From positions 2,046,001-2,110,000 of the forward strand of contig NZ_CP130748.1 in the NCBI RefSeq assembly GCF_030563405.1: a DNA stretch of 64,000 nt, written 5' to 3'. Made by a program: the position numbers and the translations under genes. Positions 27,574 to 37,432 of the stretch are shown piece by piece. A model generated the notes under the pieces. The model searched no databases. It was given only the letters and a program-made list of their open reading frames with translations, and was not told the origin of the DNA. How positions within the stretch are numbered: position 1 is the stretch's first letter; every line of letters begins with the position of its first letter. The stretch is from Vibrio sp. SNU_ST1 (GTDB lineage: Bacteria; Pseudomonadota; Gammaproteobacteria; Enterobacterales; Vibrionaceae).

Positions 27574-28574
27574 TGCCGTTACTTGATATTCGACATCTAA
27601 CCATCGAGATAGAGACTCCTCAAGGGATGGTTAAAGCCGTAGATCGAATGAGTATTACCCTCAATGAGGGAGAAATTCGTGGCTTAGTAGGTGAATCAGG
27701 CTCAGGAAAGAGCTTGGTAGCAAAAGCGATCGTCGGTGTTTGTAAAGAAAACTGGAAAGTGTCAGCCGACCGAATGCGCCTTGGCAATATCGACCTGCTG
27801 CAACTGACGCCCAAAGAACGGCGCCGAGTGATCGCTCGCGATATCGCGATGATCTTCCAAGAACCATCGACGTGTCTTGACCCTTCCGAAAAAGTGGGAC
27901 GCCAGCTGATTGAGGCGATTCCTTCGCGTTCATTTGAAGGTCGATGGTGGCAACGGTTTAAGTGGCGTAAAAAGCAAGCGATAGCATTACTGCATAAAGT
28001 GGGAATCAAAAATCACTCTCACCTAATGGACAGTTATTCTTATGAGTTGACGGATGGTGAGTGTCAAAAGGTCATGATCGCGATGGCTATTGCAGCCAAG
28101 CCAAAAGTGCTAATAGCCGATGAACCAACCAACGATTTAGACCCCATTACGCAGTCTCAAATATTGCGCTTATTGAGCCGAATGAATCAGCTCCATAACA
28201 CGACGATTCTCCTTATCGGGCACGATTTAACGACCATCACTCAATGGGCAACACGAATTACCGTGATGTACTGCGGCCAGTCCGTTGAGTCAGCCGATAC
28301 GACAAAACTATTGGATGTACCAAAGCACCCTTACACTGTCGCACTACTAAAAGCGATGCCCGACTTTAATGACTGGATTCCCCATAAAGAAAAATTGCAA
28401 TCTTTACCCGGGTCAATTCCTCCGCTGCAACACCTTCCAATTGGTTGTCGCCTGGGGCCTCGTTGCCCATACGCGCAAAGACAGTGTGTAGAGATTCCAC
28501 ATACTAAGCGTATGAAGAATCACAAATTTAACTGTCACTTCCCTCTGAATATGGAGAAGAAAAAGAAATCATGA
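27573..28574 (+). CDS. sapD: SapD, ABC transporter ATP-binding protein
   Basis: This 333-residue ATPase has Walker A GESGSGKS (about 40-47), Q-loop [11 protein letters not shown], Walker [14 protein letters not shown] and the C-terminal oligopeptide-ABC extension with cysteines ([14 protein letters not shown]). The ABC signature is degenerate (LTDGECQKV in place of LSGGQ), as in E. coli SapD, so this appears to be a family trait. SapD also binds Trk potassium-uptake components in other bacteria. It overlaps sapF by four bases. Confidence 0.95.
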   Translation: MPLLDIRHLTIEIETPQGMVKAVDRMSITLNEGEIRGLVGESGSGKSLVAKAIVGVCKENWKVSADRMRLGNIDLLQLTPKERRRVIARDIAMIFQEPSTCLDPSEKVGRQLIEAIPSRSFEGRWWQRFKWRKKQAIALLHKVGIKNHSHLMDSYSYELTDGECQKVMIAMAIAAKPKVLIADEPTNDLDPITQSQILRLLSRMNQLHNTTILLIGHDLTTITQWATRITVMYCGQSVESADTTKLLDVPKHPYTVALLKAMPDFNDWIPHKEKLQSLPGSIPPLQHLPIGCRLGPRCPYAQRQCVEIPHTKRMKNHKFNCHFPLNMEKKKKS

Positions 28575-29353
28575 GTGCACTATTAGAAGTCAGTGATTTA
28601 TCTAAAGACTTTACGACTCGCTCTGGTCTTTTCCGTAAAAAGATTCATCAGGCAGTGAAGCCTGTCAGTTTTTCCCTTGAAGCGGGGCAGACGATTGGTT
28701 TTATTGGTCAGAATGGTTCAGGAAAATCGACATTAGCTAGAATGCTTGCCGGCATGGTTGAACCGACTGCGGGTGAAATTCGTGTGAACGGGGAAAAACT
28801 AGAACACAAAGACTACTCGACTCGCTGTAAACTGATTCGAATGATCTTCCAAGATCCGAACACCTCGCTAAACCCACGCATCCAGATTGGTCGAATCCTT
28901 GAAGGACCATTGAAGCGAAATACCAACATGCCACCAGAAGCCCGCATGCGCCGCGTAAAGGACACATTATTACGTGTTGGGCTTCTACCAGAACACGCTT
29001 ACTTCTATCCTCAGATGCTTGCTGCAGGCCAGAAGCAGAGGGTTTGTTTGGCTCGCGCGTTGATACTTCAGCCTTCCATCATTGTTGCTGATGAAGCGTT
29101 GAATGGTTTGGATATGGCGATGCGTTCGCAAATCATCAATCTGTTCCTAGAACTTCAAGAAGAGATGGGCGTATCGTTCGTTTATGTTTCCCAACACATC
29201 GGCATCGTTAAACACATCACAGATAAGATCATCGTCATGCACGAAGGCAATGTAGTTGAAAGTGGTGAAACTCATGAAGTGCTTACCAACCCAACTCACC
29301 AAATCACACAAAGGTTAGTTGAGAGCCACTTCTATAAAGCACCAAGCCATTAA
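28571..29353 (+). CDS. sapF: SapF, ABC transporter ATP-binding protein
   Basis: This 260-residue ATPase partners SapD. Walker A is GQNGSGKST (about 45-53), the Q-loop is [11 protein letters not shown], the signature is LAAGQKQRV, Walker B is [12 protein letters not shown], and the switch histidine lies in SQHIGIV. It aligns throughout with E. coli SapF, lacking the extra C-terminal tail. Its ATG lies within the end of sapD (ATGA overlap). A DUF2927 gene starts 36 bases after its stop on the same strand. Confidence 0.95.
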   Translation: MSALLEVSDLSKDFTTRSGLFRKKIHQAVKPVSFSLEAGQTIGFIGQNGSGKSTLARMLAGMVEPTAGEIRVNGEKLEHKDYSTRCKLIRMIFQDPNTSLNPRIQIGRILEGPLKRNTNMPPEARMRRVKDTLLRVGLLPEHAYFYPQMLAAGQKQRVCLARALILQPSIIVADEALNGLDMAMRSQIINLFLELQEEMGVSFVYVSQHIGIVKHITDKIIVMHEGNVVESGETHEVLTNPTHQITQRLVESHFYKAPSH

Positions 29354-29389
29354 TCTGTGATTGCGCTATATTCCGCAAAGGGGAAAGAT

Positions 29390-30169
29390 ATGTTACCAAG
29401 AGCTTCAATGCTTCCCCTCTTGTTGGCGCTGCTGTCCTTTAATGCAGCAAGCACACCACTCACATGGCTAGATAGAACCTTCGTCGAAACTGCCTTTTAT
29501 CACGTCGCACTTCAACACGAATATTCACAAGGCGACAAGCTACTCGCTAAATGGAAACAGCCTATCAAGGTATGGGTTGATCATCGAGTGGGTGATAAAG
29601 AGCTGCATCAGGAGCTCACGGAACTTCATCTCCAACACTTGTCCGAAGTGACCCAGCACCCCATAACAATCGTTAAAAATAAGTCTGAAGCGAATGTAAA
29701 ATGGATATACACGAGGCAGAGTCAGTGGATATCTGAGGCGAAATCGATACTCAAGCTCAAATCAACTCAGCATTTAGATAACGCTATTTGCACAGCGGGT
29801 TATCGAACCAATTCTAAAGGTGAGATCGTTTACGCCGGGGTTATTATTCCAGTCGATCAAGCAAGATCGCGAGGTAAGCTGGTCGCATGTATAGTGGAAG
29901 AGATCACACAGGTTCTAGGCCTGCCGAATGATTCAGATAAAGCCTACCCTTCTATTTTCAATGATCACACGCCAGAAGACTTGTTATCCCCCTTAGATGT
30001 GGTGCTGTTAAAGCTACTGTATGAGCCTCAATTGAAAGTGGGAATGACAAAAGAACAGGCAAAACCAGTTGTTCGAAAAATACTGAAAAGATACAGCGAA
30101 ACAGGTGTACTTAAGCAAGCTTCAAAAGCCGCTCAACAAGCACCATTGTATCAATTGATCGGGTACTGA
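29390..30169 (+). CDS. DUF2927 family secreted protein at the end of the sap operon
   Basis: This protein of about 259 residues has an N-terminal signal peptide (LLLALLSFNAAS, cleavage near Thr) and so is probably periplasmic. The body matches the DUF2927 family by eye: a conserved CIVEEITQVLGLPND segment after an ANVKWIY strand. The EEITQ...NDSD stretch recalls the HExxH-like helix of minimal metalloproteases but lacks the motif, so no enzyme activity is claimed. I use ATG 29390, which follows a GGGGA site; the frame also opens at GTG 29357. The 36-base gap after sapF suggests cotranscription. Confidence 0.8.
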   Translation: MLPRASMLPLLLALLSFNAASTPLTWLDRTFVETAFYHVALQHEYSQGDKLLAKWKQPIKVWVDHRVGDKELHQELTELHLQHLSEVTQHPITIVKNKSEANVKWIYTRQSQWISEAKSILKLKSTQHLDNAICTAGYRTNSKGEIVYAGVIIPVDQARSRGKLVACIVEEITQVLGLPNDSDKAYPSIFNDHTPEDLLSPLDVVLLKLLYEPQLKVGMTKEQAKPVVRKILKRYSETGVLKQASKAAQQAPLYQLIGY

Positions 30170-30273
30170 CGAAAATGCGTTGAAAATAGCTTAGACGGGA
30201 GCAGTAAGAATATAGCGCCGCCTCAAAGGCAACGCTGAATTAGAATGTTACTGTGTTACGGGAACAAAAAGCA

Positions 30274-30663
30274 TTAACGCTTAGCGGCCTGCTTTTTCAA
30301 TTCGAAGTCGAACTCATCCGGGAATAAGATAACACCTTCTTCTTGCTCGTTCGGGAACACAACAACTGCAAGCTCGTCGTCTTCTAGACCGTTAGTCCAA
30401 CGGCTATGCCATTTGTTTAGTGAAATAGACTCCGCTTTACACTCAGACCAATCACCCGTCGCCCAAGACTCCGCAAACTCTTGATTTGGCCATACAGGAA
30501 CACAGTCTTCATCTTCTGTGTTCAGCATTACACAACCGTGTTCATCGGTTAAGATCCATACTTCACGGTTCGCTACGATTTCTTTCACACAGTACTTCAG
30601 GCGTTGCTCACCCGTATACTTATTGATTTCAGCGATTTTTTTATCGTCTAGCTGTGTAGTCAT
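30274..30663 (-). CDS. DUF2750 domain protein
   Basis: This is a 129-residue soluble acidic protein. The order of motifs (REVWILTDEHG, VPVWPNQEFAESWA, LAVVVFPNEQEEGVILFPDEFDFEL) matches the DUF2750 family as I remember it. Function is unknown. It has no membrane segment or signal peptide and is transcribed alone, convergent with the DUF2927 gene. I see no strong terminator in the 104-bp gap between the two genes. Confidence 0.8.
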   Translation of the reverse strand: MTTQLDDKKIAEINKYTGEQRLKYCVKEIVANREVWILTDEHGCVMLNTEDEDCVPVWPNQEFAESWATGDWSECKAESISLNKWHSRWTNGLEDDELAVVVFPNEQEEGVILFPDEFDFELKKQAAKR

Positions 30664-30766
30664 CTCAATTTCCTACTTTAGTCAGTAACTTTGTTCTTAA
30701 AGCTATTTTATGCCGAGTGTTTTTAACTTCAAACATTATCGATGAAGAAGAAAGTCTACTTCAAAG

Positions 30767-30795
30767 AAAAACGCCTGCTAAATAAGCAGGCGTTT
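30767..30795 (-). terminator. Intrinsic terminator of ppaC
   Basis: On the minus strand AAACGCCTGCTT pairs with AGCAGGCGTTTTT, ending in a T run shortly after the ppaC stop. Confidence 0.92.
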
Positions 30796-30812
30796 ATAAT
30801 TAAGCGACTTGG

Positions 30813-31718
30813 TTAAACAAGCTCGCCTTGAAGCCAAGGCCAACCTTGCTTCTTACGGCTAAGTGTATTTTCCATCATCAATACACCGTCTTTCTCGAAT
30901 TTAACCAGCTTATCAGCCCACTCACCTTTGTATAGAAGACGAGTTTGAGCTGTAGTGATATCTGTCAGCATTACTGCAGCGAACGCTAGACCATCTTTCT
31001 CACAACGCGCTTCAAGATCAGCTTCTAGCGCTTCGATCATGCCGTCTACTTGCTCAAGAGTCGCAAGCTCAACTTGACCAACAACAACATCGCGACCGTT
31101 GAATGGGTAGCCTTTAAGGTCTTTTTCTACTAGCTGTGCAGCAGATAGGCCTTCGATGTTTGTTTTAGCAATTAGAAGTGCTTTGATGAAAGCATCAACG
31201 TCTGTTACGCCAGCGATTTCAGCAAGCTCAGTAACAGCGTCTTTGTCTTTTTGAGTACATGTTGGAGAAGCAAAACCAACTGTGTCTGAAAGAATTGCAG
31301 ACATCATCAGTTTAGCGATTTGTTGAGAGATAGCGTGACCTTCAATCTTGAACATGTTGAAAAGTACTGTGTTTGTACAGCCAACAGGCCAGATCCAAGC
31401 TTCCATAGGGTTAACTGTCATCACGTCACCTAGACGGTGATGATCGACAATGCCTACGATCTCTGCTTCAGCAACATCGTCTGGTGCTTGTGCTAGATCT
31501 GAGTAGTCTACTAGCCAGATTTTCTCACCAGCAACAGAAGTACGAAGTTCTGGAGACTCAGCGCCAGCAACTTCTAGAATGTGTTGAGTTTCGCGGTTGA
31601 TCTCGCCTTGGCGAATTGGTGTCGCTTCCTCGCCACGAGCTTTAAGAAGCTCAGTTGCAACTAACGCACTACAAATACTGTCACTATCAGGGTTTTTGTG
31701 ACCAACAACTAAAATCAT
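30813..31718 (-). CDS. ppaC: Manganese-dependent inorganic pyrophosphatase (family II)
   Basis: PpaC hydrolyses pyrophosphate to two phosphates in the cytoplasm using Mn2+. The 301-residue DHH-family protein shows the metal ligands His7, Asp11 and Asp13 (GHKNPDSDS), the DHH motif in IVDHHRLGD (about 91-99) and the C-terminal DHHA2 motif SRKKQ. Family II enzymes lack CBS inserts in this length class, as here. Its Mn dependence is notable because a putative manganese transporter lies divergently next to it at 31920. Confidence 0.95.
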   Translation of the reverse strand: MILVVGHKNPDSDSICSALVATELLKARGEEATPIRQGEINRETQHILEVAGAESPELRTSVAGEKIWLVDYSDLAQAPDDVAEAEIVGIVDHHRLGDVMTVNPMEAWIWPVGCTNTVLFNMFKIEGHAISQQIAKLMMSAILSDTVGFASPTCTQKDKDAVTELAEIAGVTDVDAFIKALLIAKTNIEGLSAAQLVEKDLKGYPFNGRDVVVGQVELATLEQVDGMIEALEADLEARCEKDGLAFAAVMLTDITTAQTRLLYKGEWADKLVKFEKDGVLMMENTLSRKKQGWPWLQGELV

Positions 31719-31861
31719 GTTTCTTCCTATTACACTAACAATTATGACTCTACCTTTAGAGTCTCTCTTTATTAGACATACTTTACCTCATTTTTTTAGA
31801 TTGGTCATGTTTCGTGGGTTTGGCCAATGGTAACAATAGATAAAAAAACAACGAATGCAAT

Positions 31862-31876
31862 TGATAATTATTATCA
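31862..31876. promoter_or_regulatory. Fur box (7-1-7 palindrome)
   Basis: TGATAATTATTATCA is a perfect 7-1-7 inverted repeat matching the Fur consensus core. It lies 44-58 bp before the ATG of the 10-TM transporter gene, where bound Fur would cover the promoter. The opposite gene, ppaC, starts 143 bp away, so it is less likely to be the target. Confidence 0.82.
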
Positions 31877-31919
31877 TTCGTATATGATTATCTTAATACA
31901 CAAATTTTGAGTGACACTT

Positions 31920-33134
31920 ATGGATCGACTAATCTCTTTTTTGCCAAGCAGCAGCGCTGCGAAAACAACTCAGTTTTCACTGTCTTTTAAGCGCCTGCTT
32001 TTACCTATTTCACTTGCGGCGTTAGTTGCAGCTCCTGCTACGCGAGAATTGACGGTCACTACCTTGTCAGACGCCTTCTGGGCAGTGTCATGTTACGTTG
32101 CGCTAACCTTAGCGATTTACCACTGGTTAAGTCTATACATCAACAAAGACAACGTCTTCAATAAGCTCGTCCATCAATCTCGTTCAAACCAAGTTGTATT
32201 CGCCGCGCTAATGGGGGCATTGCCAGGCTGTGGGGGGGCGATTGTGGTCACCACACAATTTATTTCAGGCAAACTCGGATTTGGTGCGGTTGTGGCTGTG
32301 CTCGTCTCAACCATGGGTGACGCGGCCTTCCTGTTAATTGCTAGCGAGCCCAAAACAGGTTTAGCCATGATGGCGATGGGCATAATAGTGGGTACCGCCT
32401 CAGGACGAATCACAAACTTGTTTCACGCAGACGACTTTTTACGCCCGAAACAGGCAGAGAAAAATGAAGCGGAAAACAACGGCGCCTCACAACCTCAAGA
32501 TCAAAACCCTGTCTCTAAAAAAGCGATAAACCTTCAGGGTTACCTATGGTCTGTGCTTATTATTCCGGGAGCCGCAGTTGCCCTGCTTGGCTCTTTTCAA
32601 GTCGATGTAAACCAGTTGCTCACACTGCCTGAAATGTCTATGGAATGGACGGGAACGATTTTACTGATCAGCTCGATGTTCCTGTGGGGGCTTACCCGTG
32701 AAATTGAGGATTACAAATCAGCCGTAAGTGAAGATGAGAAATGTTTAGGCTCTCATCCATTACAAAAAACCGCTCAAGACACCAACTTTGTCACCGCATG
32801 GGTGGTGGTTGCTTTTCTTTTCTTCGAATTTGGCTCTGTGATTGCAAATGTCGATTTTGCGACGCTATTCTCAAGCTGGGGCATGATGCTCCCCCTGGCG
32901 GGTGTGTTGATGGGTTTGTTACCGGGGTGTGGTCCGCAATTGTTGGTCACTAGCCTATACCTTTCAGGCGCACTGCCACTTTCTGCTCAGGTAGGTAACG
33001 CAATTTCAAATGATGGTGATGCTTTATTCCCAGCTATCGCAATGGCACCTAAAGCTGCTCTTGTAGCAACGTTATATTCAGGCGTGCCCGCATTAATCTG
33101 TGCATACGGTTATTGGTTTATGTTCGAGCTTTAG
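31920..33134 (+). CDS. Putative manganese/heavy-metal exporter, ArsP_2-like 10-TM family
   Basis: This polytopic inner-membrane protein of about 404 residues is built as two similar halves, each with a PGCG motif: MGALPGCGGAIVVTTQF (first half) and MGLLPGCGPQLLVTSLY (second half). Each is followed by a conserved GDAAFLL / NDGDALFP segment. A charged cytoplasmic linker separates the halves. The pattern fits the putative 10-TM metal-exporter family (Pfam ArsP_2), annotated as a manganese transporter in vibrios; direction and ion are not proven. The frame also opens at GTG 31911; I prefer ATG 31920. A perfect Fur box overlaps its promoter. Confidence 0.82.
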   Translation: MDRLISFLPSSSAAKTTQFSLSFKRLLLPISLAALVAAPATRELTVTTLSDAFWAVSCYVALTLAIYHWLSLYINKDNVFNKLVHQSRSNQVVFAALMGALPGCGGAIVVTTQFISGKLGFGAVVAVLVSTMGDAAFLLIASEPKTGLAMMAMGIIVGTASGRITNLFHADDFLRPKQAEKNEAENNGASQPQDQNPVSKKAINLQGYLWSVLIIPGAAVALLGSFQVDVNQLLTLPEMSMEWTGTILLISSMFLWGLTREIEDYKSAVSEDEKCLGSHPLQKTAQDTNFVTAWVVVAFLFFEFGSVIANVDFATLFSSWGMMLPLAGVLMGLLPGCGPQLLVTSLYLSGALPLSAQVGNAISNDGDALFPAIAMAPKAALVATLYSGVPALICAYGYWFMFEL

Positions 33135-33243
33135 CTTTATGTACGAAACTTGAGCTCTATATATAAAGTTTGAGTTCTGGATTTGCGTTCAAGGCTGAGA
33201 TTTATATTCAAGGTTTAAGCATAACCCCCATAGGTTTTTATTA

Positions 33244-33269
33244 GGTCGGTACTTTGTATCGGCCTTTTT
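33244..33269 (+). terminator. Intrinsic terminator of the 10-TM metal transporter gene
   Basis: GGTCGGTA pairs with TATCGGCC, with two G-U pairs, across CTTTG. TTTTTG follows. Confidence 0.8.
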
Positions 33270-33437
33270 GTTTCCAGTAACCTAAGCTTGTTACAAGAAA
33301 TTCTTTTGACATACTCTCCCTACTCGATTGTTTCTACAGCTTATCAGTAGCAGCACGTTGTAGCCCTTCTCAAATACACCTCCATAAACACTATGACAAT
33401 GTTTTGTTAGAAACCCCAATCAGGGCACCAGAAAAAC

Positions 33438-33472
33438 AAAAAGCCCCGGTAAGAGTCCTTACAGGGGCTTTA
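33438..33472 (-). terminator. Intrinsic terminator of torECA
   Basis: On the minus strand AAAGCCCCTGTAAGG pairs with CTTACCGGGGCTTTTT (one mismatch), about 60 bases after the torA stop. Confidence 0.9.
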
Positions 33473-33530
33473 ATTCAAGCTTTTGTACTTAAGTTACTTA
33501 GCAAATAAGCTCGGTTGCTCAAGTAACAAC

Positions 33531-35993
33531 TTAAGAAACTTCGATTGGACCACCGAATGAAGTTACAGGAGGCAGTTTGCCTTGGAACTTCTCGAAGTTG
33601 ACCAAACATGTATTTGCTGACGTTGCTTGAGCAAGTTCAGACGTACCGATGTCTTGAGTTAGTGTGTTTGGATCGCCGTATGTACATAGCGCGCCAACTT
33701 TCTCGTTAATCGGGCCATACCAAGCACCTTCTTCGATACGAACAACACCAGGCGCGTAGCTATCCATTAGAACAGCACCTGCTAGTAGTTGCCCACGGTC
33801 ATTGAACACACGTACTACGTCGCCATCTTTGATGCCTTTCTTCTTAGCATCGATTGGGTTGATGTAGATTGGCTCACGGCCTTGTACCGCGTAAGTCGCA
33901 CGCCACTCTTCAGATTCACACATCTGAGAGTGAAGACGCTTGTCTGGGTGACAAGATTGTAGCCAGTACGGGTGTTTGTCAGAGCCTGGACCACCGTGTG
34001 AACGTTCAGATTTCTCAAACCACATTGGGTGTTCTTGACAGTGCTCGTAACCCATATTGCCAACAGTACGGCTTGTGATTTCGATGAAACCAGAAGGAGT
34101 ACCTAGTGCGTTGATCTCTGGATCTTCACGGAATGAAGCGTGACGAGTCCATGGCTTACCTTTACCGAAGTCTAGGAAACCTTTCTCCCAGAACTCAGCA
34201 AACTCAGGCATTTCGAAGCTGCCTTCGTTTGATGCACGACATTCGTCATACAGAGATTTAACCCACTGCATTTCGTCCATACCACGCGTGTAATCGTCGT
34301 AACGGCCCCAACGCTTAGTTAGGCTAGACATGATCTCGAAGTCAGTTTTAGACTGGAACAGAGGATCCACTAGTTTGTGCATCGCGATCAAACCACGGCC
34401 AGAGTACGCGCCGTAACCATCAATATCATTACGTTCCCACTGAGTACATGCAGGAAGCACGATATCAGAGTGACGACAAGTTGCAGTCCAAGCGAAATCA
34501 ACAGCCACTACAGTTTGTAGGCTCTTGAATGCTTTACGCATCTTGTTGCGATCTTGGTGGTGGTGCCACGGGTTATTACCACTGAATACCATCATCTTGA
34601 TATCCGGTAGTGTTACCGTTGAACCGTTCGCTTTGATCTTCTTACCTGGCTCTAGCAAGCTATCTACCCAACGAGCAACAGGGATTACACGGCTGTAACC
34701 GTTGTAATCAGTGTTAGTGTGCTTAGGCGATTGACCTTGGTCGATGTTCAGCGGGAATGAACCCGGAGCAGCGAAGCCAGTTGAAGATACACCGATACCA
34801 GAGTAGTGGTGACCATAAGAGATACCACCGCCTGGAAGACCAATTTGGCCAACCATTGCTGCAATAACGGCACACATCCAGTAAGGCTGCTCACCGTGCT
34901 CTTGACGTTGGATACTCCAACCAACAAGAATCTGCGTACGACCGTTAACCAGCATCTTAGCGAATTCACGGATAGAGTCCGCGCTTGCGCCACAGATAGC
35001 CGAAGCCCACTCTGGTGTCTTCTCAACTTTATCTTTCGTTTCACCTTGAACGTACTTGATGAAGTCTTCAAAACCTAGACAGTAAGTTTCGATGAACTTC
35101 TTGTCGTATAGGTCTTCGTTGTAAAGAACGTGAGCAACACCAAGCATGAATGCCACATCAGTTTGTGGGTTGATGTACATTTGCTCGTTTTCTAGGTAAC
35201 GGCCTGTTTTGTTTTTAACAGGGTCAACAGAAACAACGTTGATCTCTTTCTTAGCAACTTTCTCTTTCAGCTGTTCTAAATATGCAAATGACTCGTGAGT
35301 CTCACATGTCCAACCTACTTGCAGGTTTTTAACTGGATCGTTACCCCAAAGAACAATGTTGTCACTGTTTTCTAGGATAAGTTCCCAAGATGTACCTTGT
35401 GCGTAAACTTCAGTAGAACCTAGCACGTAAGGCATGATCGTTTGACCAGCACCTGTTGAGTAGTCACCGATTTTCTTCACAGAGTAACCGTGAAGTGCCA
35501 TTGCACGTTGCATGTGGTTAGTACAGCTGTGGAACTGACCCGTTTGTCTCCAACCAGTTTGACCTGTGTGAAGCGCCCATGGACCGTAATCTTTCTGTAC
35601 GCGCTCTAGTTCGCGGTAAACAAGGTCTAGTGCCTCATCCCAAGTCACACGAATAAAACGGTTGTTACCACGCGTGTCTGCGCTGTATTTATGCTTCTTC
35701 AACCAATCTAGGCGAACCATTGGGTAACGCACACGTGATGGGCTGTAGATAATACCTTTAATACCTTTCAACATCTCAGTTGGGTGTTGATCGATTTCTA
35801 GAGGTTTAATCTCTTGTACTTTACCCGCGTAAACGCGAGCTCGGAATGCACCCCAGTGAGAACCAGAGACTTTCCACGCGCCGTCTGTTTCTGCTGCAGA
35901 CGCTGATGCCGACGCCAATAAGCTTGGACCGATAACCGATGCCGCACTTGTAGTAGCGACACCTTTAAGAAAACTTCTTCTTGTAATTGCCAT
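33531..35993 (-). CDS. torA: Trimethylamine-N-oxide reductase, molybdenum catalytic subunit
   Basis: This 820-residue periplasmic molybdopterin-guanine-dinucleotide enzyme of the DMSO reductase family reduces TMAO to trimethylamine in anaerobic respiration. The twin-arginine signal TRRSFLKG starts the protein, with cleavage expected near residue 33. The molybdenum-ligating serine is Ser179 in GDYSTGAG. No iron-sulfur cysteine motif is present, consistent with the TorA/DmsA type III group. It receives electrons from TorC. No torD chaperone gene adjoins it here. It is the last gene of torECA, 24 bp after torC. Confidence 0.95.
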   Translation of the reverse strand: MAITRRSFLKGVATTSAASVIGPSLLASASASAAETDGAWKVSGSHWGAFRARVYAGKVQEIKPLEIDQHPTEMLKGIKGIIYSPSRVRYPMVRLDWLKKHKYSADTRGNNRFIRVTWDEALDLVYRELERVQKDYGPWALHTGQTGWRQTGQFHSCTNHMQRAMALHGYSVKKIGDYSTGAGQTIMPYVLGSTEVYAQGTSWELILENSDNIVLWGNDPVKNLQVGWTCETHESFAYLEQLKEKVAKKEINVVSVDPVKNKTGRYLENEQMYINPQTDVAFMLGVAHVLYNEDLYDKKFIETYCLGFEDFIKYVQGETKDKVEKTPEWASAICGASADSIREFAKMLVNGRTQILVGWSIQRQEHGEQPYWMCAVIAAMVGQIGLPGGGISYGHHYSGIGVSSTGFAAPGSFPLNIDQGQSPKHTNTDYNGYSRVIPVARWVDSLLEPGKKIKANGSTVTLPDIKMMVFSGNNPWHHHQDRNKMRKAFKSLQTVVAVDFAWTATCRHSDIVLPACTQWERNDIDGYGAYSGRGLIAMHKLVDPLFQSKTDFEIMSSLTKRWGRYDDYTRGMDEMQWVKSLYDECRASNEGSFEMPEFAEFWEKGFLDFGKGKPWTRHASFREDPEINALGTPSGFIEITSRTVGNMGYEHCQEHPMWFEKSERSHGGPGSDKHPYWLQSCHPDKRLHSQMCESEEWRATYAVQGREPIYINPIDAKKKGIKDGDVVRVFNDRGQLLAGAVLMDSYAPGVVRIEEGAWYGPINEKVGALCTYGDPNTLTQDIGTSELAQATSANTCLVNFEKFQGKLPPVTSFGGPIEVS

Positions 35994-36017
35994 TGTGTTA
36001 CTCCAATTGACGTCTTA

Positions 36018-37199
36018 TTAGTGATGGCCTTCAGAAAAATCTGATGAGTGCTTCTGTAGATACTTCAGAACAAGAGCTTCTGTATCTGTATCGAAGTTAA
36101 CAAATGCAATCATACCATCTAGCATGCCTACCCAACCGTTAGCACTGAAGTGAGCTTCATCTGGCTGTGAGTGACACGTTGAACAGTTAGATTGGTACGC
36201 TTGACCCGCTGCGTTCCAGATTGGATCGAAGTTATCAACCATAGACTCTTTCTTCATCCAAAGTGCTAGGTTAACTTCTTCCCATGGAAGGCCAGTAAGC
36301 TCATCTTCTTTCTTCTCACCAACAGTGATAACGTCACTTTGAGATACTTCTTTCGTCAAGATTGCAGTTGAGATGTTCATACCGAAGTCTTCTTGGATTA
36401 CACGTCCGAAGCCTTTCGCTTTACGCCAACCGTCGATTTGAATCTTGATCATGTCGCCTTTTTCGTCGATCACAGCCACTTTACTTGCAGGGCTTAATAG
36501 ACCCGCTTCAACTGTTGCTGTTTCATCTGTGTACATTGGTAGGTGACGAATAGAGATCACGTCAGAACCATTTGCGTAAGATGTGCTGCTTGCTACATTT
36601 TCTAGCTCGCCAACAATGCCGCTTGCTGATGCCATATCCTTTGGAAGGTTGTGAGCAATACCTTTATGACAGTCAACACAGCTTTGATCACGTTCTGCTG
36701 CATTCTTCATCTGGATACGCGCTGTTGGACGCATGTTCTCGAAGTCCATTGAATCGTAGTTGTGACAGTTTTTACACTCTAGAGATTTGTTCGAAGAGAA
36801 ACGATCCCATTCGTGTTTAGCCAGTTCGATACGACGAGCTTCGAATTTCTCAGGTGTATCTAGGTCACCAAATACTTGAGCGAATACTTCTTTAGATGCT
36901 TGCATCTTACGAGCGATTTTTGCTGTCCATTCATGTGGAACGTGACAGTCAGGACAAGTAGCACGTACACCAGAAGTGTTTTTCCAGTGAACCGTTTCTT
37001 GTAGTTCTACGTACACGTTGTCACGCATGGTGTGACAGCTTACACAGAACTCTTCTGTATTTGTGTGCTCTAGAGCTGTGTTAAAACCGCCCCAGAAAAT
37101 AACACCAGCGATAAAGCCACCCATAGTTAGTACACCAAGACTGATGTGTACTGCAGGGCGAGTCATTGTGCGCCATAATTTAACTAAAAATGATTTCAT
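36018..37199 (-). CDS. torC: Pentahaem c-type cytochrome TorC
   Basis: This 393-residue membrane-anchored periplasmic cytochrome passes electrons from menaquinol to TorA. An N-terminal membrane helix (about 18-38) is followed by a NapC/NirT-type domain with four CxxCH haem sites (CVSCH, CPDCH, CKNCH, CVDCH). The C-terminal domain carries a fifth (CSTCH, near residue 340). Five haems is the TorC rather than the NapC pattern. It sits between torE and torA in one operon. Confidence 0.96.
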   Translation of the reverse strand: MKSFLVKLWRTMTRPAVHISLGVLTMGGFIAGVIFWGGFNTALEHTNTEEFCVSCHTMRDNVYVELQETVHWKNTSGVRATCPDCHVPHEWTAKIARKMQASKEVFAQVFGDLDTPEKFEARRIELAKHEWDRFSSNKSLECKNCHNYDSMDFENMRPTARIQMKNAAERDQSCVDCHKGIAHNLPKDMASASGIVGELENVASSTSYANGSDVISIRHLPMYTDETATVEAGLLSPASKVAVIDEKGDMIKIQIDGWRKAKGFGRVIQEDFGMNISTAILTKEVSQSDVITVGEKKEDELTGLPWEEVNLALWMKKESMVDNFDPIWNAAGQAYQSNCSTCHSQPDEAHFSANGWVGMLDGMIAFVNFDTDTEALVLKYLQKHSSDFSEGHH

Positions 37200-37249
37200 G
37201 TTTAGCTCTCTTAAATATTGATTTTAGAAAATGTTGTTACTAGAGGGCA

Positions 37250-37432
37250 TTACATGCCGCCGTGAGCACCAGGAGGTCCGAATACAAACACTTGCAGTGC
37301 CCAAACTAGGAAGCCGTAACCGCCTACAAAAGCCACACTTAATATTGGAAAGAGAACCACCGCGATGAAGAGGAAAGACTTCCACTCCAACGAGCGTTTT
37401 TCGCCTGTTTCAATTTTATTAACATCACTCAT
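37250..37432 (-). CDS. torE: TorE, small membrane protein of the TMAO reductase system
   Basis: This 60-residue single-span membrane protein (TM about 18-43) has a charged N-terminus and a short PPGAHGGM tail. It resembles the NapE/TorE family, whose members accompany periplasmic nitrate or TMAO reductases. The precise role is unknown. It is the first gene of torECA, 50 bp before torC. The 436-bp region upstream must carry the operon's promoter. Confidence 0.88.
   Translation of the reverse strand: MSDVNKIETGEKRSLEWKSFLFIAVVLFPILSVAFVGGYGFLVWALQVFVFGPPGAHGGM

Larger units (their letters stand above)
33135..33530. other. Intergenic region with two convergent terminators
   Basis: This 396-bp gap lies between the metal transporter and torA. 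It begins with loosely repeated AAACTTGAGCTC / AAAGTTTGAGTTC / TTCAAGGCTGAG units (33150-33225). A plus-strand terminator lies at 33244-33269 and a minus-strand terminator at 33438-33472. The 170 bp between them holds no open frame or motif I recognise. Confidence 0.6.

Noticed and set aside
30190..30240. Weak GC-rich hairpin between the DUF2927 and DUF2750 genes
   Set aside because: Pairing is interrupted and no T run follows; not enough to call a terminator.
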